From IMG/VR virus record IMGVR_UViG_3300050019_000121, positions 1-45,658 of that record: a stretch of DNA of 45,658 nt. One strand, 5' to 3'. The position numbers and the translations under genes are program-made. This stretch comes from a virus. The notes under the pieces were generated by a model. The model ran no database searches, was not told where the DNA came from, and was given only the letters and a program-made list of their open reading frames with translations. Below are positions 30,177 through 40,681 of the stretch, piece by piece; the stretch's first letter is position 1; every line of letters starts with the position of its first letter.

Positions 30177-31759
30177 GCAAAAGACCGAAAAACGCGGCAC
30201 CGCCTCCGCACGAATGCGACGAAGAGGCCAACGACCGCTTGGATCAAGCGCGCACGCAAAAGGTGCCATTCGATCAGGACATTCGCGAGTCGTTGTTTTT
30301 CACCAGTACGTTGCTGCCGCGCCTCGCCACTTCGCAATCCCAACCGCCGAGCACGCCGCTGCACGATGACGGTTATCTGCAAACCAGCGTCGGCGCCGAA
30401 CTCTCGGCTGATTTTGTCACTGAGGTAACCAACACATTCCTGCCGCAGGGCGAACAATGGTGCGAGCGCCGGCCCGGCATGTTTGTGCCGGAGGCAAATT
30501 GGAAAGCAAAAGAAAAGAAGGTTCAGGACGACGACAAGACAATTTTTGAGACGATCAAAGCGTCAAACTTCTATCCTGAATTTGCCAAGGCGGCCGATCC
30601 ATATCTTGCCATCGGTACTATGGGATTATTCATCATCGACCCTCATCCGGCGCAGGCAATCCGCGCTATGGCGGTTCCACTGCACGAACTCGATCTCAAT
30701 CTCGGCCCCTATGGCGATCTCGACGACCGCTTCGCCACCCGCTTCACCAAAAACCGCTTCGTCAAGACGCTGTTGCCCGGCATCAATATTCCGGCCGATC
30801 TGATCGCCGACATCGAAAAAGGCCCCGAGAAAAAGACGGAAGTGCGCTGGGGTTATTGGCGGTTGTGGGATGAACTCGGCGACGAAACATGGATGCATGT
30901 CGCGATGATCAAAAATCGCGTGGTGCATTCCGCCAAGCTTATCGGCGAAGGCTGCTGCCCGCTTATCCCCATCCGTTTTGGTGCCACGGCGTCATGGGCA
31001 TTCGGGCTTGGGCCGACCATCAAAAACCTGCCGGAACTACGGCAAGTCGATGAACTTGAAGGGCAGAAAATATCGCATATCGAATTGAACCTGACGCCGC
31101 CGATGGGCTTCCCCGACGACAGCTTTGCGGCGATCGAACAGGGCCTTGAGCCCGGCATGGGATATCCAATCCGCGTTGGCTCGCAGGACGCGATCAAGAA
31201 GCTCTACGATCCCGGCACGCCGGAAGCCGGCATTTATGCGGTCGATGACAAAATCCGCCGGCTGCGCAAGCAATTCTATGTTGATTATCCCGAGCAACGC
31301 GGTGACACGCCGCCGACCCTCGGACAATGGATGGACGAACTAGCGCGCGCCCAGCGCCGCATCGGCACGCCCGGCTTGACGTTCTGGCAGGAAGGCCCGG
31401 CGCAGATTTTCTTGCGCTACAAATATCTGCTCGAAAAACGCGGCGTGATTCAGCCGATCCGCGTCGATGGCAATGTCGTTTCGTTGCGCCCTGTCAATCC
31501 GGCACAGCGCGCGGGCGAGCAACAGGAAATTGCTACCGCGGTACGCAATATTCAAATTCTGTCGCAGGCATTCCCCGAAGAGTTCAAGGCTTTCGTCGAT
31601 GGCAATGCGACGATCAAGGCATTCCTCGACAAGACGCGCGATCGCATGTTGCAGTTGCGTCCGGCCGATCAGGTCAACGCCGCCGTGGCGCAGATCGCGC
31701 AGCTCGTGAAAGGACACCTCGGCAACGTGCAGCCGCAACCCACAACGGCCGTTCAATGA
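30173..31759 (+). CDS. Portal (head-tail connector) protein
   Basis: The 528-residue protein matches podovirus head-tail connectors: YLQTSVGAELSADFVTEVTNTFLPQGEQWCE, an aromatic GTMGLFIIDP block, PLHELDLNLGPYGDLDDRF, and GPTIKNLPELRQVDELEGQKI in the middle. A GNVVSLRPVNPAQRA stretch near the end completes it. It forms the dodecameric ring through which DNA enters and leaves. Start is GTG, overlapping the previous stop; it overlaps the next gene by ATGA. Confidence 0.88.
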   Translation: MSKRPKNAAPPPHECDEEANDRLDQARTQKVPFDQDIRESLFFTSTLLPRLATSQSQPPSTPLHDDGYLQTSVGAELSADFVTEVTNTFLPQGEQWCERRPGMFVPEANWKAKEKKVQDDDKTIFETIKASNFYPEFAKAADPYLAIGTMGLFIIDPHPAQAIRAMAVPLHELDLNLGPYGDLDDRFATRFTKNRFVKTLLPGINIPADLIADIEKGPEKKTEVRWGYWRLWDELGDETWMHVAMIKNRVVHSAKLIGEGCCPLIPIRFGATASWAFGLGPTIKNLPELRQVDELEGQKISHIELNLTPPMGFPDDSFAAIEQGLEPGMGYPIRVGSQDAIKKLYDPGTPEAGIYAVDDKIRRLRKQFYVDYPEQRGDTPPTLGQWMDELARAQRRIGTPGLTFWQEGPAQIFLRYKYLLEKRGVIQPIRVDGNVVSLRPVNPAQRAGEQQEIATAVRNIQILSQAFPEEFKAFVDGNATIKAFLDKTRDRMLQLRPADQVNAAVAQIAQLVKGHLGNVQPQPTTAVQ

Positions 31760-32094
31760 TTGACGACAAGCTTTGCAACGAAGCCTTACAGCGTTTTGCG
31801 CGCACGCCGGACGGAGTGCTGTTTTACCTGAAATTGCAGAAGGTAGTGATGGGTTTGCCGACCGATTCCGAGGCCGGTGCGTTGCGAGAAAATTTTGGCC
31901 GCCGCAAGTTGGCCACAGAAATTATGGCCGTGATGGCCGAAGCAATGGTGGAGCCAGTAGGTGACGGATCAGACGACGCAAGGCGGAAACTCGCAGCAGG
32001 CGAGCGGCCAGTCATCTACCAGCACCAACAGCCAGTCCACATCGCAGGGCCAGCAGGCGCAAAAAGACGCGGCGGCCCAGCAGCAGACCGATAG
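31756..32094 (+). CDS. Small protein between portal and scaffold genes
   Basis: The 112-residue protein reads MIDDKLCNEALQRFARTPDGVLFYLKLQKVVMG...ALRENFGRRKLATEIMAVM. The first 70 residues are a helical domain resembling small proteins at this place in related phages. The last 45 residues overlap the scaffold gene out of frame. It overlaps the portal gene by ATGA. Confidence 0.6.
   Translation: MIDDKLCNEALQRFARTPDGVLFYLKLQKVVMGLPTDSEAGALRENFGRRKLATEIMAVMAEAMVEPVGDGSDDARRKLAAGERPVIYQHQQPVHIAGPAGAKRRGGPAADR
31875..31886 (+). promoter_or_regulatory. 12-bp conserved motif, copy 5
   Basis: CGGTGCGTTGCG inside the small gene (again encoding GALR), 74 bases before the scaffold start at 31961. It shares 15 bases with copy 1. 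Confidence 0.4.
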
Positions 32095-32788
32095 CGGTCA
32101 GCAGACCCAGCAACAGCAAGCGCCGCAGCGGCCGGAGTGGGTGCCCGAGAAATATTGGGACCCGGCGAAGAACGAACTCAAGGCTACCGATCTGCGCAAG
32201 GATTACGACTCGCTGAGCGCGTTCAAGGCCGAACAGGACATTCGCAAAAACTCGCTTCCGAAGGACGCTGCCGGCTACGAAGTCAAGCTTCCGGCCGGAT
32301 TTAAGCCACCGGAAGGCATGACCTTTGAATTTATCAAGGACGATCCCGGTCTCAAGCAGGCGGCGGAAATAGCGCACGCGCGCGGGCTCGATCAGGAAGC
32401 ATTCAGCGACATGCTAGGCGTCTATGCCGCGAACAAAATCTCGGAAGCGACAAAGGTTGCCACAGCGCGCACCGCCGAAATTGCCAAGCTTGGTGCCGCC
32501 GGCCCGCAGCGCATCGACAGCATCGACACTTGGCTGAAAGCCCGCGTCGGGCCAAAGGCCGATGTGCTGATCGCGCAACTCAAAGCTTACCCGGTCGCCT
32601 CGATGGTTGAAACTTTCGAGGAAGTGATCCGCCAGTTCTCCAACCAGGGCGGTGCCGGCTTCGATCAGCGCGGACGCCAGACACAAGCCGACCAGGGCAA
32701 AATACCGGGCTACGAAAACATGACCTTTGAGCAGCGCCGCGCTGCGCAGATGAACCAAAAAGCGAACGCCGCCAGCGGCGGTCGGTGA
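31961..32788 (+). CDS. Scaffolding (capsid assembly) protein
   Basis: The 275-residue protein has a glutamine/serine-rich disordered start (residues 1-55), then PEWVPEKYWDPAKNELKATDLRKDYDSLSAFK, a conserved opening of podovirus capsid assembly proteins. A helical body and a basic glutamine-rich end follow. It sits directly before the major capsid gene. It should guide capsid shell assembly and leave the finished head. Start is GTG behind GGAG. Confidence 0.8.
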   Translation: MTDQTTQGGNSQQASGQSSTSTNSQSTSQGQQAQKDAAAQQQTDSGQQTQQQQAPQRPEWVPEKYWDPAKNELKATDLRKDYDSLSAFKAEQDIRKNSLPKDAAGYEVKLPAGFKPPEGMTFEFIKDDPGLKQAAEIAHARGLDQEAFSDMLGVYAANKISEATKVATARTAEIAKLGAAGPQRIDSIDTWLKARVGPKADVLIAQLKAYPVASMVETFEEVIRQFSNQGGAGFDQRGRQTQADQGKIPGYENMTFEQRRAAQMNQKANAASGGR

Positions 32789-32802
32789 CAGGAGAGTAAG
32801 TT

Positions 32803-33765
32803 ATGACGATCAATATTTCCATCACCTCACCGATCACCCTAGGACAGTATGCGCAAACGCTGCCCGAGAATGATCCTACCCGCACTTTCGTTGAGAATAT
32901 GGTGCGCGAATCCGATGTGATGGCCGCGATCCCGATGTTGCCGGCGAGCATGGGCAAGCGGGCATTCATGGATATTTCCTCGCTTCCGAGTGTCGGTTTC
33001 CGCGCCATCAACTCAGCGGCCTCACAGACTTCCGGCACATTCAACTTGCGCGAGGAAGACACCTTCTTCATCGATGAATACATCACGGTTGATCGCGCCA
33101 TCGTTGATCGTCTCGGCATGGAACATCGCGCCAAGCAAGAAAAGCTTATGAGCATCGCGCTTGGCCAAATGTTTAGCCAGAACATTATCAAGAGCGATCG
33201 AAGTTCAAACGCGAGCGGCCCCGATGGTTTGCAAGCCCGCTGCACAACCCTCAACACGAACCTTATCAACAATTCGGCTTCGTCAGGCGGCGCCGCGCTT
33301 TCGCTCGCCAATCTCGATGCGGTGTATTGGCTGGTTAACAAGCCGACGCACTATATTTTCCCGCGCTCGCTCATGCCATTCATGGACGCCGCCGCGCGCA
33401 ACAATACGCTGGTCAACCAGACCGTATCATACGCAAAGGACGATTTCGGCCGGCGCATCATCAAATATAAAGACCTCCCCATCCTGTTCGGCTATGAGCC
33501 GGACGACACGCCGGACCTGTTGCCGATGACCGAAGTGGCATCGGGCGGTGGCTCGGCCGTTACGGGCTCAATCTACTGCGTCTCGTTCCGTGACGGTGGC
33601 CTGTACGGCATCGAGCAAACGGCGCTCTCCGTCATCGACGAAGGCTTGCTGGTCGGGCAACCGTTCTGGTCAACGCACGTAAAATGGGATTGGGGTATTG
33701 CCCGCGAGCATCCACGCGCGGCGGCGCGGCTTACCTCCATCACTGCCGCGGCGATCGTCGCCTAA
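32803..33765 (+). CDS. Major capsid protein
   Basis: The 320-residue protein follows the scaffold gene with a strong AGGAGAG ribosome binding site. Motifs such as FVENMVRESDVMAAIPMLPASMGKRAFMD, DEYITVDRAIVDRLG and GVARE-like ending segments match HK97-fold capsid proteins of podoviruses. The length is normal for this type. It forms the icosahedral shell. Confidence 0.85.
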   Translation: MTINISITSPITLGQYAQTLPENDPTRTFVENMVRESDVMAAIPMLPASMGKRAFMDISSLPSVGFRAINSAASQTSGTFNLREEDTFFIDEYITVDRAIVDRLGMEHRAKQEKLMSIALGQMFSQNIIKSDRSSNASGPDGLQARCTTLNTNLINNSASSGGAALSLANLDAVYWLVNKPTHYIFPRSLMPFMDAAARNNTLVNQTVSYAKDDFGRRIIKYKDLPILFGYEPDDTPDLLPMTEVASGGGSAVTGSIYCVSFRDGGLYGIEQTALSVIDEGLLVGQPFWSTHVKWDWGIAREHPRAAARLTSITAAAIVA

Positions 33766-33800
33766 CGGAAGGCGCAACAAGACCTGCTTAGGAGAATATC

Positions 33801-34307
33801 ATGGCTCTCACTGCGAACACCCTTCCGTCAATCCCGCCTAACTATGCGTTGCCAGTTGACGCAAGTATGCAATTTGCCGCAGCGCAAAGTCTGACGGCGA
33901 CGGGCTACGTTAACAACGTCAATGCCGTTGTCGATCTTGGCCCCGGCCGTTTCACCGGCATGTTGGCGCTCGATCTCAGCGTGCTCGATCAGACCACCGG
34001 CGACGAAACATATAAAATCCATCTGTTCGGGTCGAACGACTTGAACTTCGGTAACGGAAACGTCGAATCGCTCTACGGGCACGATTGGGGCGCCTCGGCC
34101 AACCGATCTGTGGCCACGATCCTAGGCTCCAATTATGCGGGTATCCCACCGACCAATCTGGCCGGTTATATCTTCGCGGCCCCCTTCACAAATTTTGTGG
34201 GTGGCATCGTGTATCGATACGCGAAGCTTTACCTAGTCGCCGCGGGGACAACGCCGATCTTCACTGTTCTCAATGCCTGGATTTCGCCGATCGAAATGAA
34301 GGTCTGA
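33801..34307 (+). CDS. Head decoration or structural protein
   Basis: The 168-residue beta-rich protein (MALTANTLPSIPPNYALPVDASMQF) follows the capsid gene behind AGGAGAATATC. The middle and end are strand-rich (GRFTGMLALDLSVL, IYVRYAKLYLV-like). Position and composition suggest a capsid decoration protein. Confidence 0.6.
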   Translation: MALTANTLPSIPPNYALPVDASMQFAAAQSLTATGYVNNVNAVVDLGPGRFTGMLALDLSVLDQTTGDETYKIHLFGSNDLNFGNGNVESLYGHDWGASANRSVATILGSNYAGIPPTNLAGYIFAAPFTNFVGGIVYRYAKLYLVAAGTTPIFTVLNAWISPIEMKV

Positions 34308-34346
34308 TCGCCAGCAATACGCGGCGATAACGCAAGGAGTTAGGCT

Positions 34347-34907
34347 ATGGCCATCAGCAAGAGTGCTGTGCGGACAATCTATCACGTCGAGGATGGCCCA
34401 CAGTCGATGTATGAGATCGACGCCCGCCATGCGCTCCGGTTCAAGGACCAATGGAGCGAGACACCTTTTGCACAGGACGGCAAACCGGCCGCGCCGGTTA
34501 TTGAAATTTCGTCCGAGTGGCAAGACCTCAAGCCGAGCGAGCGCATCGCACTCGCCATGAAGTTTGGCCATGAGCGCAAGGGCATGACCGCCGCGAAGGC
34601 CGATGAGGTTATTTTCGCCGAGGTCGAACGCCGATTGGCAAACCCGGAACCAGAGCCGACGCTCCAACCGAAATCAGGCAGAGGGCAAGTATCAATTCCG
34701 GATGATTGGCGAGCGCGGAATGAGGGCGACCGCATCAACATGGCCGTGTCACTCGGTGCACAGCGCAACGGGCTCACGCCGACTAGCGCCGATAGCTCGA
34801 TCCAGGCTGAACTCGATCGTCGCGCGTCAGCGCCAACGCCGAAGCCGGTGCCCATGCAACCAGCACCGCCGTATTCGCCGCCACTAAAGCCCTTGCCCCA
34901 GTCTTAG
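34347..34907 (+). CDS. Structural-region protein with an internal duplication
   Basis: The 186-residue protein carries two related blocks of about 42 residues: EWQDLKPSERIALAMKFGHE...AEVERRLA and DDWRARNEGDRINMAVSLGAQ...AELDRRAS. Each ends before a proline-rich linker. The C-terminus is proline-rich. Function unknown; position suggests a virion or assembly protein. AAGGAG lies before the ATG. Confidence 0.6.
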   Translation: MAISKSAVRTIYHVEDGPQSMYEIDARHALRFKDQWSETPFAQDGKPAAPVIEISSEWQDLKPSERIALAMKFGHERKGMTAAKADEVIFAEVERRLANPEPEPTLQPKSGRGQVSIPDDWRARNEGDRINMAVSLGAQRNGLTPTSADSSIQAELDRRASAPTPKPVPMQPAPPYSPPLKPLPQS

Positions 34908-34963
34908 GAGAATAAGCGGCCAGAATTGGAGCGGCGGCTAAGACGAGCATAGAGGATTTAACA

Positions 34964-35347
34964 ATGCCGCCGTTCGACACAGGTTTTCCGACAACCCAAT
35001 ATAACAAAGTTCAAACTGGCGCGGAACGCGACGATGGAGCAGTCGTAAGCGGAACAGTCAATTTTGATTATCTGGATGGATCAAAGCAAAAGCTGACGGT
35101 CGGCGGCAATCTCGCTGTCCTATTTACGGGTTGGCCGAAAACTGGAACTTACGGTGAGATTGAGATCGAGCTAGTCAACGGTTCCGCTCACACGATTACT
35201 TGGCCGACCGTGAATTGGCTCAAGGGCGACGGCACAAGCAGCACAACGTTTTCCGACATGGGCGTTACGCTCGCATCGTCTGGCACAAACTTTGTTGTTG
35301 TCTGGACGACAAACGGGGGGACGACGCTCTACGGGAGCGCCGCCTGA
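34964..35347 (+). CDS. Beta-rich structural protein
   Basis: The 127-residue protein (TVNFDYLDGSKQKLTVGGNLAVLF, WPKTGTYGEIEIELVNGS) is nearly all strands, like small tail or fibre domains. It is followed by a one-base overlap (TGATG) with the next gene. Function unknown. Confidence 0.6.
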   Translation: MPPFDTGFPTTQYNKVQTGAERDDGAVVSGTVNFDYLDGSKQKLTVGGNLAVLFTGWPKTGTYGEIEIELVNGSAHTITWPTVNWLKGDGTSSTTFSDMGVTLASSGTNFVVVWTTNGGTTLYGSAA

Positions 35348-35478
35348 TGAGCAAGTTAGCTATATTATGGGCGCGCATTCGCTCCAGCGCCGTTGTTCTC
35401 ACCAACTACGTCCTCCGCGAAGATGGCAGCCACGTCTTAAGGGAGGACGGATCGAAAGTGGTCCGTGAAACCTTTTGA
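35347..35478 (+). CDS. Small protein with a repeated LREDGS segment
   Basis: The 43-residue product reads MSKLAILWARIRSSAV and ends with the tandem segments VLREDGSHVLREDGSKVVRE. Start and stop fit the tight packing of this region. The repeat is of the type found in small phage tail-associated proteins. Confidence 0.55.
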   Translation: MSKLAILWARIRSSAVVLTNYVLREDGSHVLREDGSKVVRETF

Positions 35479-35554
35479 CCTTGGCAATGTACTCACAGAT
35501 GGATCGGGCAATGCACTTACCGATGGTTCCGGTAATAATTTAACGACTGGATAG
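35465..35554 (+). CDS. 29-residue repeat peptide
   Basis: From GTG 35465 a frame encodes MKPFDLGNVLTDGSGNALTDGSGNNLTTG, in effect three LTDGSGN-like repeats. It fills the gap between two structural genes with a short overlap. The repeat resembles that of the preceding gene, which supports it being translated. Confidence 0.45.
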   Translation: MKPFDLGNVLTDGSGNALTDGSGNNLTTG

Positions 35555-35557
35555 GCA

Positions 35558-36442
35558 ATGGCCGACACAAAAATATCTAACGAATCTGCCGCTACTACGC
35601 TCGACGGGACCGAGATTGTTGTGGGCGTGCAGTCTGGCGGCAACGTCAAGATCACCCCCGCTCAGATCAAGACGTACACGAGCGCAAGCCCGACGCTTGT
35701 TACGCCTGCGCTTGGAACTCCAGCGAGCGGTACGCTTACGAGTTGCACTGGCCTTCCTGCGGCAGGTGTTGTGGGTACAGCTTTGGTTACAAGTGGAGCA
35801 CTGGGCACACCAGCTAGCGGAACGCTGACAAGCTGCACGGGGTTGCCTATTGCCGGCACGACCGGATGGGGAACGGGCGTGGCGACCGCTCTGGCATCGA
35901 CACTTAATGGTTCAGGGGCCATCGCGGCTACGACCTCCCCAACGTTTGTTACGCCTATCCTCGGTGTTGCTGCGGCCACCTCTATCAATAAGATGGCGAT
36001 TACTGCGCCGGGGACATCTTCGACATTGGCCGTTGCTGATGGAAAGACGCTGACGGCCAATAACTCGCTAACGCTTGCTGGCACCGACAGCACGACGATG
36101 ACCTTCCCGCCCGCATCGGCAAGCGTGGGCTATCTCGGCGTTCCACAGAACGCACAAAATTCTGGCTATACCTGTGTCCTTGGTGACGCCGGTAAGCATA
36201 TCCTGATGGGAACAGCCGGTACGTTTACAATTCCAGCAAATGCTTCGGTCGCCTATCCGCTCGGGACCGTGCTGACATTCATCAACAACACAACGTCAAG
36301 CACAATCCCAATCACCAGCGACACCATGACGCTTGCCGGAAGCGCAACAACCGGCACCCGAACACTTGCAGCTAACGGCATTGCCACGGCGATTAAAGTC
36401 GGCACAACCGCCTGGATTATTAGCGGGACGGGGCTGACATGA
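35558..36442 (+). CDS. Repetitive tail-fibre-like structural protein
   Basis: The 294-residue protein has a conserved start (MADTKISNESAATTLDGTEIV). Two identical 17-residue repeats (ALGTPASGTLTSCTGLP) lie at 51-67 and 81-97, with further threonine/serine/alanine-rich beta repeats. The C-terminal domain (YTCVLGDAGKHILMGTAGTFTIP) looks like a fibre head. A tail fibre or appendage subunit is likely. It overlaps the next gene by ATGA. Confidence 0.65.
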   Translation: MADTKISNESAATTLDGTEIVVGVQSGGNVKITPAQIKTYTSASPTLVTPALGTPASGTLTSCTGLPAAGVVGTALVTSGALGTPASGTLTSCTGLPIAGTTGWGTGVATALASTLNGSGAIAATTSPTFVTPILGVAAATSINKMAITAPGTSSTLAVADGKTLTANNSLTLAGTDSTTMTFPPASASVGYLGVPQNAQNSGYTCVLGDAGKHILMGTAGTFTIPANASVAYPLGTVLTFINNTTSSTIPITSDTMTLAGSATTGTRTLAANGIATAIKVGTTAWIISGTGLT

Positions 36443-37230
36443 GCGGCGCACTATCTTTGCTTGTGGCCGGCGGTGTGACACCAGTTACTTGGACTCCCGC
36501 ATCTCTCGGAGCAAATCTGATCGCTTGGTACAGGGCGGACACGCAAGTTTATAGCGATGCTGGAACTACACCGGCTACCAACAGCTCAACGGTCCAGCAG
36601 TGGAACGATCTGAGCGGCAACGGATATAATCTGTCGCAAGCAACCTCAGGCAAAAGGCCAACATTTTTATCAGCAGGATTTAACTCAAAGCCGACTGTGC
36701 AGTTTGCGCAGCCAAATGCGACAGGAATGACGAGTGGAAGTGCCGTAGCTCTCGGAACCGGCGCATTGGCGTCTGCTTTTGGCGTTGGGCAAATGTTGGC
36801 AAACACGGACGCCAATGGCATGTTCGTCTCATATTTGTCTCACGGGGATACACATGATTGGAATGAATCAACATCGGCTCAGTTAATCACCAATGCGGCT
36901 TCCGGTAATACCGGCATTTGGTCGCCACGAAACAGCACACACTATAGCTACTCTGGTGGTGGGACAGTATTGCTTTCCACAAATTATCGGCTGGGGTTTA
37001 TTTATAATGGAACTAACGGAAGCTCTTATGTGAATAATGTTGGCTATAACCCTGCTGCCTTCACGTTATCATTCGGGTCGCCAGGAACAATAGGCGTTGG
37101 GCAAAGTATTACCGATATAAATCAATGTTGGGACGGCCCAATTTCAGAAGTCGTCTTGACAAATTCTGCATTGTCTAGCGGCGATCGGACAAGTTTGGAT
37201 AATTATTTCAAAGCACATTGGGGGCTGTAA
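36439..37230 (+). CDS. LamG/concanavalin A-like lectin domain protein
   Basis: The 263-residue protein contains [32 protein letters not shown] and [10 protein letters not shown] at the start, the common opening of LamG-type jelly-roll domains. [28 protein letters not shown] at the end is the classic finish. Such domains bind carbohydrates and may anchor the phage to host polysaccharide. It lies between two fibre-like genes and overlaps the next by TAATG. Confidence 0.8.
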   Translation: MSGALSLLVAGGVTPVTWTPASLGANLIAWYRADTQVYSDAGTTPATNSSTVQQWNDLSGNGYNLSQATSGKRPTFLSAGFNSKPTVQFAQPNATGMTSGSAVALGTGALASAFGVGQMLANTDANGMFVSYLSHGDTHDWNESTSAQLITNAASGNTGIWSPRNSTHYSYSGGGTVLLSTNYRLGFIYNGTNGSSYVNNVGYNPAAFTLSFGSPGTIGVGQSITDINQCWDGPISEVVLTNSALSSGDRTSLDNYFKAHWGL

Positions 37231-40200
37231 TGACAACAGCATTCTCCGCTTACGCTGTTACGTCTGCCGGTGAAGCAGCCATCCAATCGGCATTCACTCA
37301 AATTACTTTACCAACAGCTACAGGTGCGGCATCGGCAAACATTCCAAATTCAGTTGATTATATCAACACCCTAGGGTTCGCTGCACCGGGAGACGGCGGG
37401 GCAGCTACTTATGTACGATCGGACAAATATTCCGCCTATAATCCAGGTTTCATGACAGGTGGGATATTTACGACGAATGACACATTCGTTAATACAAATT
37501 CTTCGGGAGTTCTCACTCTAACATCCCCTCTCGGCCCCGGTTTTGTAGCTTTAATAGTTGGCATCGTTCCTGAAGATTCACCAACTATATCGTCTATCAC
37601 AGATAGTGCCGGTAATACTTATACAATTGCCGTTCAGAGTTCTGCATCAGGAACAGAACGTGGCTGTGCCGTCGCGTATTGTTCAAACGCGATTGTAGTT
37701 CCGATTGGCGGAACAGTTACAGTTCGTTGGGATTCCGACCTGCTCGGCTACAATTCGGTGGCAGTCCTTGGAATTACTATTCCCAGCGCGAGTGGAGCGA
37801 CACTTGACCAGACCAATTCTGTTTCCCAGACGGACGGAGTACATAGTGGATTTTCCTTATCAACTGGAGGGCTGGCGTCAGCAAATGAAATAGCTCTCGC
37901 TATGTATGTCGTCTCTGGTGCTGATCCTTATATTTCCCCGTATGCCATTCAAGACTGGAATTTTATTGCTGGAGACAACTCTACATTTCCAGGCACGGCT
38001 GCCATCCTGTTGCCAAATAGTACGGGAGCAATTGCTTTTGCACCACAATGGGCACCGGCAAATCAAGCCTATACAAGTGTTATTGCTACGTTTCACCTGC
38101 CGTCGAATACTAACTTATCCAATTGGAATTACGTTCCGAACGGTCCCCTTCATGTTACTCAAGTTGGATTGGTTGGGGATGGCATCACAGATAACACCTT
38201 AGCTCCCGCACCTGGATTGGGTGTCTCAACTTCTCTTAAGATGTTGAGTAACTATCTTCCAATCATGGCTCCGGCGAGCGATATTCCTACAGTATGTACA
38301 ATTTCAATTGCAAATCCATGCGTCATAACTTCTACGGCGCATGGTTTACATTCAGATCAATTGATTAGATTTTCTAGCACTGGAGCATTACCCACCGGAA
38401 TTATTGCAGGGCAATTGTATTATGTGCTCTATGGCTCAGTCACTGCAAACACTTTTAAAATTGCAGCAACCAGTACCAGAAATGGGACATACGTTGGAGC
38501 AGCCGGTCTTGCTGGAGTTCCAATTGTTACGAGTGGAAGTCAGTCCGGCACGCAGTCGTATGTCGTGCATGGAACATCTTGGGTGGATGTTGTTTTTGAT
38601 CCTGGCGTCTACTACTTTGCGGGAGTGAGTTTACCAGAAGGCCTCGGTGCAATGTGTGCCGCTGGTATTAAAAAATTGCGTATATCCGGTAAGGGCGCAA
38701 CATTAAATCATGATATTGGTTTTATAGGCGAGTCGCTCAATGACTTGAATAATGTTGGTGGCTATGGATATACCGCTACATTTGCAGATTCGACATCTTC
38801 CTTTCCCCAAAATTCCATAACTTTAACTACACCGGCGGATGCTGCTAATTTTAGAGTCAATAGCTGGGTCATGCTCTCCGCTTTGGACATGCAGGGGTTT
38901 GGTGGTTCGCCGCCAAATTATTTTTATTTTGAATATGCAAAAATTGTGTCTGCAAATTCTAGTACTGGGGTTATAACTTTTGACGACACTCTTGAAAATT
39001 ATTATCTGTCAACTTTTCCATCCTTTCAATCAAACACCGGCTGGCCGGTCGCTGGCCCCGCCACCATATGGCAATTAAGCGACGCTTTCGACCAAGAGGT
39101 TGAAATTCGTGATCTAACCGTCAACTTGGGCACTGTTGCCGAATTGGGTGCTGGTGGAGTCAGATCAATTAAATTTGTTGACTGCGAATTTCCTGCATCG
39201 GGCTCAGTCGGAGTTGGACCAACTCCTACCATAACTAAAACTTTTACAGCGGAGCGTTGCCATTTCCATAATAACACTTGGCAGATAGACAAGCTTATTG
39301 GATTAGCGAAGTACCTTGATTGCACCTTTGAGGGTGGATCAGAAATATGGGTGCCGAGTGCTTCATGCGCCCTGGTAATTGAACGGTGCCAGGGCGTAAG
39401 ACTAGGTGGAACGGCCAGAACAGCTATCATCAGAGATAGCGTCCTAGAGCAATTAGGGCCAGGGGTAACTCTTGGGTTTACGGAAAGCTTATTGATTGAG
39501 AATTCTAAGATTAGCGAACTTGATATAGGCATATTGGCTGCGTCTACTACAGTGCCATTTTCCGGAATAACTTTTTCGAGTGGAACTATAAAACTACCCT
39601 ATCTTGGAACTAACAGCGCATGTCCAGCTGTTTGGGCTATCCCCGGCTCTAAAGGATGGGTTGCTGCTACGCCAGGTGGCGGAAACGGCGCTACCGCCAT
39701 AGGTTCTCCGTTTACAGTTCTCGATGTTTACGTCACCGGAGGGGACACGTTTTGCATTGATACTACCATTGGTGCGCTACCAACTTGTACCGTTCAATTT
39801 ACAGGTAGTATTTCCGGAACCACCATGACGGTGACTGCAATTCTTACAACGGGTGGAGTCCTGGGAGTCCCTGGTCAAATTATTTCAGGTAGTGGTGTAA
39901 CCGCAAACACGAAGATCACGGGCGGCTCTGGGGGAACTGGTACATACACTGTTGATCATTCTCAAACCGTTGGAAGCACCACACTCACCGCTACTACACC
40001 GTTATCAATTTTTCCGTGTGTATGTTCCAAGGTGACTGTGATAAATTCAACAGGTTGCCAACAGATAAGTGATATTTCAGACGGTCCCGCCGGACTACCA
40101 TTCTACAGTTATTTTAAGCGCACATTCTCTGGATTTCAGCCCGGTCAATACCAGCAGTTATGGTCGGTTGGCAATTTGAAGAGCTGGACCATTGAGGTAA

Positions 40201-40592
40201 TAAAACCTTATACCGGAAGCTTAGGGGCGTTCACTTGTAGTTTTACAGTGACCGGAAATAACAACTCTAGTTCTAATCTCTTTCCGATGTCGCAACTAGA
40301 AACGATAGATTGCAAAGTAGCAGGAACCAGAGTCATAACTGCGACAGGCGTTACTGGAGCAACCACTAGCGACGTACTCAGCTCAGTGCCGTTTTGGTTA
40401 AGTACCTCATGTGTCGTTTATTTTACGGCTCCCTCTGGGACTGATAAAATCTCTGATATGCCAATTGTTGTCATGACAGGATCGACAGATCAGGGTATTT
40501 CTTTGGGGTCGGTGATAGCTGGGAATGCAGCTCACCTACTTGCGCTCGCGGATAGCACGGTTATGCCATATAGCGTTGTTCAGAGGGACTAA
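37230..40592 (+). CDS. Large tail spike-like protein
   Basis: The 1,120-residue protein starts with a tailspike-type entry segment ([23 protein letters not shown]). It then has a beta-rich domain, a phage-type [12 protein letters not shown]...[13 protein letters not shown] module (about 350-420), and a right-handed beta-helix-like middle with [11 protein letters not shown] repeats. It is notably richer in A/T than the flanking genes, suggesting recent transfer. It is likely a receptor-binding spike, perhaps with depolymerase activity; the catalytic residues are not obvious. The ATG at 37230 is preferred to one four codons upstream. Confidence 0.75.
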   Translation: MTTAFSAYAVTSAGEAAIQSAFTQITLPTATGAASANIPNSVDYINTLGFAAPGDGGAATYVRSDKYSAYNPGFMTGGIFTTNDTFVNTNSSGVLTLTSPLGPGFVALIVGIVPEDSPTISSITDSAGNTYTIAVQSSASGTERGCAVAYCSNAIVVPIGGTVTVRWDSDLLGYNSVAVLGITIPSASGATLDQTNSVSQTDGVHSGFSLSTGGLASANEIALAMYVVSGADPYISPYAIQDWNFIAGDNSTFPGTAAILLPNSTGAIAFAPQWAPANQAYTSVIATFHLPSNTNLSNWNYVPNGPLHVTQVGLVGDGITDNTLAPAPGLGVSTSLKMLSNYLPIMAPASDIPTVCTISIANPCVITSTAHGLHSDQLIRFSSTGALPTGIIAGQLYYVLYGSVTANTFKIAATSTRNGTYVGAAGLAGVPIVTSGSQSGTQSYVVHGTSWVDVVFDPGVYYFAGVSLPEGLGAMCAAGIKKLRISGKGATLNHDIGFIGESLNDLNNVGGYGYTATFADSTSSFPQNSITLTTPADAANFRVNSWVMLSALDMQGFGGSPPNYFYFEYAKIVSANSSTGVITFDDTLENYYLSTFPSFQSNTGWPVAGPATIWQLSDAFDQEVEIRDLTVNLGTVAELGAGGVRSIKFVDCEFPASGSVGVGPTPTITKTFTAERCHFHNNTWQIDKLIGLAKYLDCTFEGGSEIWVPSASCALVIERCQGVRLGGTARTAIIRDSVLEQLGPGVTLGFTESLLIENSKISELDIGILAASTTVPFSGITFSSGTIKLPYLGTNSACPAVWAIPGSKGWVAATPGGGNGATAIGSPFTVLDVYVTGGDTFCIDTTIGALPTCTVQFTGSISGTTMTVTAILTTGGVLGVPGQIISGSGVTANTKITGGSGGTGTYTVDHSQTVGSTTLTATTPLSIFPCVCSKVTVINSTGCQQISDISDGPAGLPFYSYFKRTFSGFQPGQYQQLWSVGNLKSWTIEVIKPYTGSLGAFTCSFTVTGNNNSSSNLFPMSQLETIDCKVAGTRVITATGVTGATTSDVLSSVPFWLSTSCVVYFTAPSGTDKISDMPIVVMTGSTDQGISLGSVIAGNAAHLLALADSTVMPYSVVQRD

Positions 40593-40681
40593 TTAAAAAA
40601 CTTTCCGCGACTGAGCACGCTGGCCCTGGCATAGCACGAGCGGATATTTAGCTTCTCCACCAGATAACAGCATTTGACGCT

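Noticed and set aside
33759-33774. Terminator after the major capsid gene
   Set aside because: CGCCT/AGGCG forms a 5-bp hairpin with a 6-base loop but there is no U-run, so termination is not supported.
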